Source of the DNA: Flavobacterium silvaticum
GTDB lineage: Bacteria; Bacteroidota; Bacteroidia; Flavobacteriales; Flavobacteriaceae
Length of the DNA stretch: 64,000 nucleotides
Assembly: GCF_012911565.1 (NCBI RefSeq)
Contig: NZ_JAAMPU010000108.1
Span: 372,001 to 436,000 of the forward strand
Reading direction: 5' to 3'
Part shown: piece after piece, positions 56,898 through 64,000 of the stretch
Layout of the letters: every line of letters begins with the position of its first letter
Numbering within the stretch: position 1 is the stretch's first letter
Position numbers and translations under genes: made by a program
The notes under the pieces: model-generated
The model's input: the letters and a program-made list of their open reading frames with translations, nothing else
Told to the model about the DNA's origin: nothing
Database searches by the model: none

Positions 56898-57766
56898 TGA
56901 AAAGATTCATTTGGTTTGTTTCAGGGCTGACAGTTGCGTTTATCATCATGATGACATTGGCTGATATTGGATACACAGCTATATACAGGCACTGCATTCC
57001 CCGAAATAAAGTGGTGTACATAATTCAGATGAAACCTACTGCCATAGATCGTGTCTTTTTAGGTTCCTCACGTGTTGCGAATCATATTGTGACAAGCGAA
57101 GTAAAAAAAACAACGGGAAAACCGGCCATAAATCTAGGCATTGAAGGTTCCGGTTTAGCCGATAATTTGCTCCAGTTCAAGCTACTTCTGGATCGCAAAA
57201 TCCGAATTAAAAAATTATACCTTCAGGTAGATTATGTATACAACGATGAAAACCTGTCCTTGATTGGCAGCACCGCAGCCCTTCCTTTCATAAAAGACCC
57301 CGTGGTCTCGGGCTTTCTCGAACCGCGATTGAAAAATTATCCGGCTTACGCCCATATCCCTTTTTACAGATATGCAATGAGTGATCAGGTTCTCGGCTTA
57401 CGCGAGTGCTTGCTTAGTCTGGCCAATAAAAGACCTAAGGACGATTTTTCAGACGGATTCCATCCGCAACACGGCCACCATAAAATTTTACCCTTTTCCT
57501 TACCTAAAAGCATCGCAAGCCAAAATCATTCAATAACAGAATTCAAGAGGCTTTGTAAAAAAAACAGTATCGAATTTATTCCTTTTTGCGCTCCTTATCC
57601 TTCGGGATTTAAAAACCGGGACTTCTTAATTTCCCTTAAGAAAAAACTTCCGGAATTACAGGATTACTCAACGTCAATCCCCGATAGTCTATTTTATAAT
57701 TCCGTTCACTTAAATTCAGATGGTGCCCTTGCCTTTACCCGATTGTTACTGGCAGATGAAAAATAA
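56897..57766 (+). CDS. SGNH-fold-like partner protein of the MBOAT acyltransferase
   Basis: A 289-residue protein with one N-terminal membrane helix/signal anchor (residues 5-25) and an extracytoplasmic domain. It has IDRVFLGSSRVANHIV with a GSS block-I-like nucleophile region, NLGIEGSGLADNLLQ, and a C-terminal DSLFYNSVHLNSDGALAF carrying a D-x(n)-H pair as in block V of SGNH/DltD/AlgX-type acyl-transfer proteins. It would accept the acyl group from the MBOAT protein and place it on the final acceptor. The start overlaps the MBOAT stop (TGATG) and its stop is 12 bp from the convergent carA stop. Confidence 0.75.
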   Translation: MKRFIWFVSGLTVAFIIMMTLADIGYTAIYRHCIPRNKVVYIIQMKPTAIDRVFLGSSRVANHIVTSEVKKTTGKPAINLGIEGSGLADNLLQFKLLLDRKIRIKKLYLQVDYVYNDENLSLIGSTAALPFIKDPVVSGFLEPRLKNYPAYAHIPFYRYAMSDQVLGLRECLLSLANKRPKDDFSDGFHPQHGHHKILPFSLPKSIASQNHSITEFKRLCKKNSIEFIPFCAPYPSGFKNRDFLISLKKKLPELQDYSTSIPDSLFYNSVHLNSDGALAFTRLLLADEK

Positions 57767-57778
57767 GCCAGTTTTATG

Positions 57779-58879
57779 CTACCTTCCTATATTCTCAATA
57801 AACTGATCGAACAGATAACTCGAGTCATGAGGCCCGGGACTGGCTTCGGGATGGTACTGAACCGAGAACGCATTTTTGCTCTTCATACGCATTCCGGCAA
57901 CGGTTTCATCGTTGATGTGAAGGTGGGTGATTTCAAAATCAGGATTGGCCAGAAGCGCTTCTTTATCGACAGCAAATCCGTGGTTCTGTGACGTTATTTC
58001 ACCTTTTCCGGTTAAAAGGTTTTTTACCGGGTGATTGATTCCTCTGTGCCCGTTGAACATTTTATACGTCGGTATTCCGTTTGCAAGAGCCAAAACCTGA
58101 TGACCGAGGCAGATTCCGAAAACCGGATCGTTGGCTTCAAGGATTTTTTTGGCGACTTCCTGCGCAAGCAACAGCGGTTCGGGATCGCCGGGGCCATTTG
58201 ACAGGAAAAACCCGTCCGGATTCCATGACTTCATTTCTTCGTATGCTGTATCGAAAGGAAAAACCTTGATATAACATTCACGTTTTGAAAGGTTGCGCAA
58301 AATGTTCTTTTTGATACCCAGGTCGAGTGCGGCAATTTTGTATTTCGCTTCCGGATTACCGATAAAGTATGGCTCTTTGGTCGATACTTTTGATGCGAGC
58401 TCCAATCCTTTCATATCAGGAACTTCCGCTAAAAGAGCTTTCAGTTCTTCGATTGATTTCCCGTCTGTTGAAATGGCCGCGTTCATGGCTCCGTGGTCGC
58501 GGATGTAGCTTACGAGAGCCCGTGTATCCACGTCTGAAATACAGATGAGATTTTGTTTCTCGAAATATTCCATCAGGTCCGATTCGGAATCAGGGCGTGA
58601 ATGGTTGAAGCTGAAATTCTTGACAACAAGACCCGAAATCATGATTCTGTCTGCCTCGACTTCTTCGCCGTTCACACCGTAGTTCCCGATATGGGTATTC
58701 GTGGCAACCATGATTTGTCCAAAATAAGACGGATCGGTGAATATTTCCTGATAACCAGTCATTCCTGTATTAAAACAGACTTCCCCGAAAGTGGTTCCGG
58801 TGATTCCGATCGATTTGCCGTAGAAAACGGTTCCGTCGGCAAGGAGGAGAATGGCTTGTGGTCTGGTGTTGTACTTCAT
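57779..58879 (-). CDS. carA: Carbamoyl-phosphate synthase small subunit
   Basis: A 366-residue glutamine amidotransferase subunit that hydrolyses glutamine and passes ammonia to CarB for arginine and pyrimidine synthesis. It has LLLADGTVFYGKSIG at the N-terminus, CFNTGMTGYQEIFTDPSY, the nucleophilic cysteine in FGICLGHQVLALA, SQNHGFAVD, and the His/Glu pair in YHPEASPGPHDS. Full length. carB is not in the window. The gene ends 12 bp from the end of the SGNH-like gene, with no obvious terminator of its own in that gap. Confidence 0.97.
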   Translation of the reverse strand: MKYNTRPQAILLLADGTVFYGKSIGITGTTFGEVCFNTGMTGYQEIFTDPSYFGQIMVATNTHIGNYGVNGEEVEADRIMISGLVVKNFSFNHSRPDSESDLMEYFEKQNLICISDVDTRALVSYIRDHGAMNAAISTDGKSIEELKALLAEVPDMKGLELASKVSTKEPYFIGNPEAKYKIAALDLGIKKNILRNLSKRECYIKVFPFDTAYEEMKSWNPDGFFLSNGPGDPEPLLLAQEVAKKILEANDPVFGICLGHQVLALANGIPTYKMFNGHRGINHPVKNLLTGKGEITSQNHGFAVDKEALLANPDFEITHLHINDETVAGMRMKSKNAFSVQYHPEASPGPHDSSYLFDQFIENIGR

Positions 58880-59273
58880 TCGTAGTAGTTATTGTTTTTT
58901 AAAGGACTCATGCTGTTCGCAAGCTCGGGTCATTAATGTTGTGCGTTGTAGTTGAGTAGTTCGTTATTCGATTGGAAAAAATCTCTAAGTTGTTAAGATC
59001 TGTGTGCATAGGCATAGCCCAAATCCCTTTTCCTAACGCTTACTTCCTTTTTCCGCTGCAAATTTACTCTTTTTTTCGGGTTGTGGAAAGCAGTTACAGG
59101 AATGGTTGTAATGGATGGCGCCTTTTGATTCCCAACACTTTCGTTCGTTGGGTAAGATCGACCATTCATCCGTCGAAATCCAACGTTGGTTCATTCGGCA
59201 AAAATAATATTGCCTGTTACTGAAACTTCGAGTAGTTTCGGCCGCAAATTTCCACAAACAAATAAAAACATCA
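58880..59273. other. 394-bp divergent gap between carA and the repeat T9SS gene
   Basis: Contains a candidate carA promoter box (59059-59066) and a near-match -7 box for the plus-strand gene (TAGTTTCG, 59233-59240). Just before the latter, GAAACT and AGTTTC form a short inverted repeat around 6 bases. No further gene or RNA was recognised. Confidence 0.6.
59059..59066 (-). promoter_or_regulatory. Candidate carA -7 box with a long leader
   Basis: The minus strand reads TAAATTTG (TAnnTTTG). It would give a leader of roughly 170 nt before the carA ATG, long enough for leader regulation, but nothing specific is seen in it. Confidence 0.35.
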
Positions 59274-61160
59274 ATGAAATTAAAATTACGTTATGCACTG
59301 CTTTGCGCGGTGCTTGGACTCGGCTTGGTAAATCAATCAACCCATGCACAAGGTTTCGGGACAACTCCCACAAACTGGGGCGTACCTGCCGGAGGTGAAA
59401 CCTATAGTGGCACGAACTACAGTTTCCGTTACATTGGCTATGTCACGGGTGCCGTGGATAATTTAGGCAGCCAATCCTGGACGGTCGCCGACATGAACGG
59501 TGATTCCAAACTGGACCTTGTAGTGTACAACGAGAACCAAGCTGACGGAGATGCTATGGTTTTCAGCCAAAACCTGAATCCGTACTGGAAAGTATATCTG
59601 GGTACGAGCAGCGGGTTTTCAACGACGGCCACCAACTGGGCACTGCCTCCGGGTGGTGAGAAATATAACGGCGTGACTCTGGGCTATCACGAGTTCAGTG
59701 CAGCGACGGGTACTGGTTATGACATTGGCAGCCAGTCTTATCAGCTTATGGATATGAACGGGGATGCCAAACCAGATATGGTAGTCTATGCCGAAAACAT
59801 GGAACCTGGCATGCGTACCTTCTCCAACGGATCGAGCTTCTACTGGAAAGTATATCTCAACACCGGATCAGGGTTTTCGCAAACGGCTACCAACTGGACT
59901 TTGCCTGCAGGAGGCGAAAAGGACGACAACATAAATTACAGTTTCCGACAGATATCGGACCAGGCTTATCCAAACGATGACCTGAACAGCGAATCGTGGA
60001 CCGTGATGGATATGAATGGCGATGCCAAACCGGATTTGGTGGTGTATAGTGCAAACGGGGCAGACGATGTACTGATCTTCAGCTCGGGCGCAACCAAATA
60101 CTGGAAAGTTTTCCTCAACACCGGATCCGGATTTTCAACGACCGCCACCAACTGGAACATGCCTGCCGGCGGAGAAAAAGACAACAATATGGATTATAGC
60201 TTCCGTCACATTACGGACCAAGCCTATCCGAATGATGACCTGAACAGCGAGTCGTGGACAATAATGGATATGAACGGAGATTCCAAACCGGATTTGGTAG
60301 TTTATAGTTCAAACGGGGCAGACGATGTTCTTATCTTTAATTCCGGTGCTACGAAATACTGGAAAGTTTTCCTCAACACGGGTTCTGGCTTTTCAGCAAC
60401 GGCGACGAACTGGACCATGCCTGCCGGCGGTGAAAAAGACAACAACACCGATTACAGTTTCCGTCACATCACCGACCAGGCCTATCCGAACGATGACCTG
60501 AACAGCGAATCGTGGACCGTGATGGACATGAATGGCGATGCAAAGCCTGATCTTGTGGTTTATAGTTCGAACGGCCCCAATGAGGTACTGATTTTTAATT
60601 CCGGTGCGACAAAATACTGGAAGGTTTTCCTCAATACGGGATCGGCATTTTCCACTTCCGCGACAAACTGGTCTATGCCGGCGGGCGGAGAGAAATACAA
60701 TGGCACTGATTATAGCTTCCGAGCCATAGGTTATGCAACAGGCGCTGTCGATGATCTGGGAAGCCAGTCGTGGACTGTCATGGACATGAACGGCGACCAC
60801 AAACTTGACCTTGTGGTGTATAATGAGAATCAGACCGCAGGCGACGAACTTATCCCGGGTTCCGGTTCAAACAAATACTGGAAAGTGTATCTGAATGGCG
60901 GAGTGTTATCCAGTCCTGAACAAGAATTGCAAGCGTCGCTGCTTGCCTATCCGAATCCGGTGAACGAGTTGCTGTATGTCAAGGCCGGGGCTGCGGTACT
61001 TGGCAAATCCTTTTCGATTTTCGACGGAAATGGACGCATGGTCTTATCCGGAAAACTATCAAATGAAATCAATACGATTGATATGAGCGGCGTTTCCCGT
61101 GGCATTTACTTTTTGAAAGTTGATGGAGAAGGAATTGCTTTGAAGGTGGTTAAGAGGTAG
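59274..61160 (+). CDS. T9SS-secreted protein with six VCBS/FG-GAP-like repeats
   Basis: A 628-residue protein with signal peptide (to about residue 25). Six tandem repeats of about 86 residues follow, each with TNW.(L/M/V)PAGGE and a calcium-binding-like DMNGD.K.DLVVY loop, then a T9SS domain from YPNPVNELLYV to the end. At DNA level the central repeats recur every 258 bp and are very similar, so the array expanded recently or is kept uniform by recombination. The loops resemble FG-GAP/VCBS repeats that form beta-propellers. A function in binding surfaces or glycans is plausible but not shown. It lies between rplQ and carA on the opposite strand. Confidence 0.83.
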   Translation: MKLKLRYALLCAVLGLGLVNQSTHAQGFGTTPTNWGVPAGGETYSGTNYSFRYIGYVTGAVDNLGSQSWTVADMNGDSKLDLVVYNENQADGDAMVFSQNLNPYWKVYLGTSSGFSTTATNWALPPGGEKYNGVTLGYHEFSAATGTGYDIGSQSYQLMDMNGDAKPDMVVYAENMEPGMRTFSNGSSFYWKVYLNTGSGFSQTATNWTLPAGGEKDDNINYSFRQISDQAYPNDDLNSESWTVMDMNGDAKPDLVVYSANGADDVLIFSSGATKYWKVFLNTGSGFSTTATNWNMPAGGEKDNNMDYSFRHITDQAYPNDDLNSESWTIMDMNGDSKPDLVVYSSNGADDVLIFNSGATKYWKVFLNTGSGFSATATNWTMPAGGEKDNNTDYSFRHITDQAYPNDDLNSESWTVMDMNGDAKPDLVVYSSNGPNEVLIFNSGATKYWKVFLNTGSAFSTSATNWSMPAGGEKYNGTDYSFRAIGYATGAVDDLGSQSWTVMDMNGDHKLDLVVYNENQTAGDELIPGSGSNKYWKVYLNGGVLSSPEQELQASLLAYPNPVNELLYVKAGAAVLGKSFSIFDGNGRMVLSGKLSNEINTIDMSGVSRGIYFLKVDGEGIALKVVKR

Positions 61161-61218
61161 TTTATAGATGTGACTACTCAGTCGCGAGTAGTGTGAGACT
61201 TATTTATATTTGAGAAAT

Positions 61219-61248
61219 TCGGGGTTCCTTTTGGGGACCCTGTTTTTT
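61219..61248 (+). terminator. Terminator of the repeat T9SS gene
   Basis: Stem GGGTTCC/GGGACCC (one G-T pair) with a short T-rich loop, followed by TG and eight T, about 60 bp after the stop codon. Confidence 0.75.
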
Positions 61249-61497
61249 TTGCAGAGGTTCGGTGCGGCTTCGCCTTTTTTTGGACACGAAGACACGAAGG
61301 CGCAAAGGCACTAAGATTTCTTCATTTTTTTGAGTATGGCACGAAGGCCTTTCTGCTTCGCAGATTTGCACTGGAATTCGAGATTTCCTTTTTGCTACTG
61401 AGGTATGAGGATATGAAGAAGACGATCTGGCATTTTTTAAATTAAGGCAAGGAGCTTTTTCCTCGTTGCAGAAACCGGACTGAAACTCCACAGATAC

Positions 61498-61552
61498 TTT
61501 TGTTGTAAATAATCCGTTGTAAATTTTTCACAACAGATTATTTACAACAAAA
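61498..61552. promoter_or_regulatory. Large inverted repeat at the start of the HTH-like gene
   Basis: Arms 61498-61520 and 61530-61552 match at 22 of 23 positions around a 9-base loop. Each arm contains two copies of a GTTGT-type half site (gttgtaaat at 61502 and 61516 on the left). The repeat ends 8 bp before the ATG at 61561, so it could be a double operator for the encoded protein, or an mRNA hairpin hiding the start. Confidence 0.75.
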
Positions 61553-61560
61553 TCAACGAT

Positions 61561-62094
61561 ATGAAATATCAGGATTCATTTAAAACGATGTTCGGGGCGA
61601 GCACCCATGATATGGCCATGATACTTGGCGTGACCGATGGCCAATATTCCATGTTTGATTGCGGCAAGCGGAATCTACCGAATGAAGAGCTTGCGTTGCT
61701 CGGCGAGATGCTGGCGCACATGAAAAAAATGCCAGAGTCTGGAACTCTGAACGGAAAACACCTGATACCTTTCCTTAAATCTGAGCTGGACCGTACTGAA
61801 CGGCAGTATTACCTTACCATAAAGAAAATGGCCGCGGCCAAAAAAAAAGTAACTGCTACCGAAAAAGTAAGGCATTTATCCAGCCTCATCCTGGAAATGG
61901 CTGAACGGAATGACAAGAGGCGGCAGCCGATCCTGAATCCGTTTCACACACAGACGAAAGATTATTACTGGCAGAAACTGGAAATCGACCTGTTGCGGTT
62001 GAAACTGAAACTGGAACTTTTGGGCGAGGAGAAAAAAATACTCGAAGCCAGAATCACGGCGATTCAAGGCAGCCCAGAAGATGGGAAAGCGTAA
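61561..62094 (+). CDS. Small protein with HTH (XRE-like) N-terminus and coiled coil
   Basis: A 177-residue cytoplasmic protein. Residues 13-41 (ASTHDMAMILGVTDGQYSMFDCGKRNLP) look like the helix-turn-helix of XRE-type regulators, with the 'x-G-x-R-x-L-P' turn typical of that fold. The rest (about 75-170) is highly charged and helical, ending in a leucine-rich coiled coil (LRLKLKLELLGEEKKILE). It may be a DNA-binding protein that dimerises through the tail and represses itself through the inverted repeat directly upstream. No family name is recognised. It is convergent with rplQ; the 234-bp gap between them holds only the rplQ terminator. Confidence 0.65.
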   Translation: MKYQDSFKTMFGASTHDMAMILGVTDGQYSMFDCGKRNLPNEELALLGEMLAHMKKMPESGTLNGKHLIPFLKSELDRTERQYYLTIKKMAAAKKKVTATEKVRHLSSLILEMAERNDKRRQPILNPFHTQTKDYYWQKLEIDLLRLKLKLELLGEEKKILEARITAIQGSPEDGKA

Positions 62095-62282
62095 AAAGTG
62101 CCAAGGGATAAAACAGATTACAATCAGATAGATCCGGCAATGGTTAGATTATCGACAACACAGTGCGGTCCGAATCTTCTTTCTGTTCGCGAATCCCGAA
62201 AGCCGGATTGAAAATAAATCAATCGACTTGGTTCGAACGAACTAAAACAAACCAGCGAAAGTTATCCGAAGAAATCATAAAA

Positions 62283-62310
62283 AAAGGGACAAACTTTCGC
62301 TTGTCCCTTT
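62283..62310 (-). terminator. rplQ terminator
   Basis: Perfect 10-bp stem AAAGGGACAA/TTGTCCCTTT with an 8-base loop, followed on the minus strand by six T; 18 bp after the rplQ stop codon. Confidence 0.9.
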
Positions 62311-62328
62311 CTATCTGAATTGCCGGAA

Positions 62329-62937
62329 TTACTCAGCAGATTCTTTTTTGTCGGTGTCATCTGCAGCCGGAGCCTCAGGAGTCGCCTCACTTGCAGTTTC
62401 AGCAGGAGCTTCGGCTACTGGAGTTTCTTCAACTACAGCTTCAGGTGTTTCCACTTCTTCCACTTCAGCAGCCGGAGCAGCTTCAGTTTTAGCGGCAGGA
62501 GCAGCAGCAGTTCCAGAAGTTTTTCCACCACGACGGCTTCTTGACTTCTTCACTTCTTTCTTACCTCCGTTGTACAGTTCGTTGAAGTCTACCAGTTCGA
62601 TCATAGCCATATCAGCGTTATCTCCCAAACGGTTGCCCAATTTGATGATACGTGTATAACCTCCCGGACGGTCAGCTACTTTTGCAGCTACGTCGCGGAA
62701 CAAATCCGTTACCGCATATTTGTTGCGCAGGTAAGCGAAAACGATACGACGATTGTGCGTAGAATCTTCTTTGGATTTGGTGATAAGCGGCTCAACGAAA
62801 ACCTTAAGCGCTTTTGCCTTGGCAACGGTCGTGTTGATACGCTTGTGCTCGATCAGAGAGCAAGCCATATTTGCCAACATCGCTTTTCTGTGGCCGGTCT
62901 GGCGGCTTAGGTGATTGAATTTCTTTCCGTGTCTCAT
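62329..62937 (-). CDS. rplQ: Ribosomal protein L17 with long acidic C-terminal extension
   Basis: A 202-residue large-subunit protein bL17. Residues 1-120 are the conserved core ([40 protein letters not shown]). They are followed by a basic stretch ([14 protein letters not shown]) and an Ala/Glu/Pro-rich tail of about 60 residues. Typical bL17 is 115-130 residues; long tails occur in Bacteroidetes. It is 32 bp after rpoA, as in the usual alpha operon, and ends in a strong terminator. Confidence 0.97.
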   Translation of the reverse strand: MRHGKKFNHLSRQTGHRKAMLANMACSLIEHKRINTTVAKAKALKVFVEPLITKSKEDSTHNRRIVFAYLRNKYAVTDLFRDVAAKVADRPGGYTRIIKLGNRLGDNADMAMIELVDFNELYNGGKKEVKKSRSRRGGKTSGTAAAPAAKTEAAPAAEVEEVETPEAVVEETPVAEAPAETASEATPEAPAADDTDKKESAE

Positions 62938-62969
62938 TACTATTCGTATTTAATCCAGGACGTGCCGGA

Positions 62970-63962
62970 CTAGTCTTTATCTAATTTATATTTACTAAGA
63001 TCCATTCCGAAGGTCAGGTTCTTGTTGGCTACAAGCTCATCAAGTTCCGTAAGTGACTTTTTACCGAAGTTGCGGAATTTCATCAGGTCGTTCTTGTTGA
63101 AGGAAACCAGGTCGCCAAGTGTATCTACTTCGGCTGCTTTTAAACAGTTCAAAGCACGTACGGACAAGTCCATGTCTACAAGTTTGGTTTTCAAAAGCTG
63201 ACGCATATGCAATGACTCTTCGTCGTAAGATTCAGTCTGTGCAATTTCGTCTGCTTCAAGCGTGATGCGTTCGTCAGAGAACAACATGAAGTGGTGGATC
63301 AAAACTTTGGCAGCTTCGGTCAACGCATCTTTTGGTGCGATGGAACCGTCTGTCTTGATTTCGAAAACCAGTTTTTCGTAGTCGGTCTTCTGCTCGACAC
63401 GGAAGTTCTCGATAGCATATTTCACATTCTTTACCGGAGTAAAGATGGAATCTGTAGCGATGGTTCCGATTGGTGCATTTTGCTTTTTGTTCTCTTCTGC
63501 AGGAACGTAGCCACGGCCTTTTTCGATGGTCAGCTCAAGGTTCAGGTTGATTTTGCTATCGATATTGCAGATAACCAACTCCGGGTTCAATACCTGGAAA
63601 CCTGAAATGAACTTCTGGAAATCACCGGCAGTAAGCTGGTCTTTTCCTGAAACCGAAACCGTTACTGATTCATTATCCACGTCTTCGATCTGACGCTTGA
63701 AACGAACCTGCTTTAAATTTAGGATGATCTCGGTAACATCTTCAACTACGCCTGAAATGGTAGAAAACTCGTGATCTACACCTTCAATGCGTACCGAAGT
63801 GATCGCATAACCTTCCAAAGCGGAAAGCAGCACCCTTCTCAAAGCGTTACCAACAGTCAATCCGTAACCAGGTTCCAGCGGGCGGAATTCGAATTTGCCC
63901 TCTGAATCGGTTGAATCGATCATGATAACCTTGTCAGGTTTCTGAAAATTGAATATTGCCAT
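62970..63962 (-). CDS. rpoA: RNA polymerase subunit alpha
   Basis: A 330-residue alpha subunit. The N-terminal assembly domain has [38 protein letters not shown] (split by function at about 24-60), and the C-terminal DNA/activator-binding domain (about 255-325) has [39 protein letters not shown]. Complete and of normal length. The stretch GAGGAG 8-13 bp before the ATG is a Shine-Dalgarno-like sequence, uncommon in this phylum. It is 22 bp after the end of rpsD. Confidence 0.98.
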   Translation of the reverse strand: MAIFNFQKPDKVIMIDSTDSEGKFEFRPLEPGYGLTVGNALRRVLLSALEGYAITSVRIEGVDHEFSTISGVVEDVTEIILNLKQVRFKRQIEDVDNESVTVSVSGKDQLTAGDFQKFISGFQVLNPELVICNIDSKINLNLELTIEKGRGYVPAEENKKQNAPIGTIATDSIFTPVKNVKYAIENFRVEQKTDYEKLVFEIKTDGSIAPKDALTEAAKVLIHHFMLFSDERITLEADEIAQTESYDEESLHMRQLLKTKLVDMDLSVRALNCLKAAEVDTLGDLVSFNKNDLMKFRNFGKKSLTELDELVANKNLTFGMDLSKYKLDKD

Positions 63963-63984
63963 AATTTGGACTCCTCAGTTTTTA

Positions 63985-64000
63985 TTATTTGTTGTACAAT
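63985..64000 (-). CDS. rpsD: Ribosomal protein S4, last codons only
   Basis: Only the final residues are inside the window: on the minus strand the bases decode to ...LYNK followed by TAA (63987-63985). S4 proteins end in a similar I-V-E-L-Y/W-x-K/R manner, and rpsD is the usual gene before rpoA. The identification rests on four residues and gene order. Confidence 0.6.

Larger units (their letters stand above)
61161..61560. other. 400-bp gap with terminator, dispersed-repeat remnants and operator
   Basis: After the terminator (61219-61248), 61270-61320 reads like a degenerate cgaagacacgaaggcgcaa dispersed repeat; a related fragment (gaagacacgaaggca) occurs at 37604. A 95-codon minus-strand open frame here has no protein character. 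The last 60 bp hold the inverted repeat described separately. Confidence 0.6.

Noticed and set aside
61204..61491. 95-codon minus-strand open frame
   Set aside because: It overlaps the terminator and a dispersed-repeat-like stretch; the translation has no protein-like pattern.

Overview
The window looks like chromosome from a flavobacterium (Bacteroidetes, family Flavobacteriaceae). Supporting signs are TAnnTTTG-type -7 promoter boxes, five proteins with type IX secretion (T9SS) C-terminal sorting domains, HmuY-type haem lipoproteins beside a TonB receptor, a bacteroidete-type Wza/Wzc pair next to recR, and the run rpsD-rpoA-rplQ-carA-eno-gltA. Base composition looks like the mid-40s %GC by eye, which is high for the genus Flavobacterium, so the genus is left open. 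All genes named here were identified by reading translated sequence; no database search was run.

Positions 1-19720, all on the minus strand, are the promoter-proximal part of an exopolysaccharide/O-antigen operon. It reads from wza and wzc (19720 to 16453) through nucleotide-sugar enzymes (tviC-like 4-epimerase, ugd, tviB-like dehydrogenase, rfbB) into a less familiar part. That part holds an SMR-like carrier, an HTTM-DCC fusion, an SDR, an ATP-grasp ligase, a HAD protein, a GT2 glycosyltransferase, a PglD-like acyltransferase, a GT-C-like membrane protein, the RffA aminotransferase, a Wzx flippase and a QueC-like PP-loop protein that runs off the left edge. RfbB, RffA and the acyltransferase could together make dTDP-Fuc4NAc. 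The dehydrogenase and epimerase could make UDP-GalNAcA. No polymerase, initiating transferase or rmlA is present, so the locus continues to the left or is completed elsewhere.

19786-26987 holds housekeeping and small accessory genes: recR, a sodium:solute symporter, a CoA-binding protein, marC, a RibD/DHFR-like reductase, and an HxlR regulator divergent from two SDR genes. The HxlR/SDR block is bracketed by two related inverted repeats and followed by a 198-bp MITE-like element. 26988-33228 is a haem-uptake-type locus: TonB receptor, HmuY lipoprotein, HmuY-like T9SS protein and a divergent DUF6607-like gene, interrupted by a 9-bp-type minisatellite.

33328-38548 carries a GT-C-like membrane protein, an OmpA-family protein, a CPBP protease and two guanidino-modifying hydrolases. 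38633-43332 is a two-gene surface operon: a YadA-head-like coiled-coil protein and a T9SS metalloprotease with a HExxHxxG site.

43531-64000 is a conserved backbone on the minus strand (rpsD, rpoA, rplQ, carA, eno, gltA) that appears to carry three accessory insertions. These are a LytS/LytTR two-component system followed by two paralogous LRR-T9SS proteins (between eno and gltA), an MBOAT/SGNH acyltransferase pair (between carA and eno), and a six-repeat T9SS protein plus a small HTH-like regulator behind a striking inverted repeat (between rplQ and carA).
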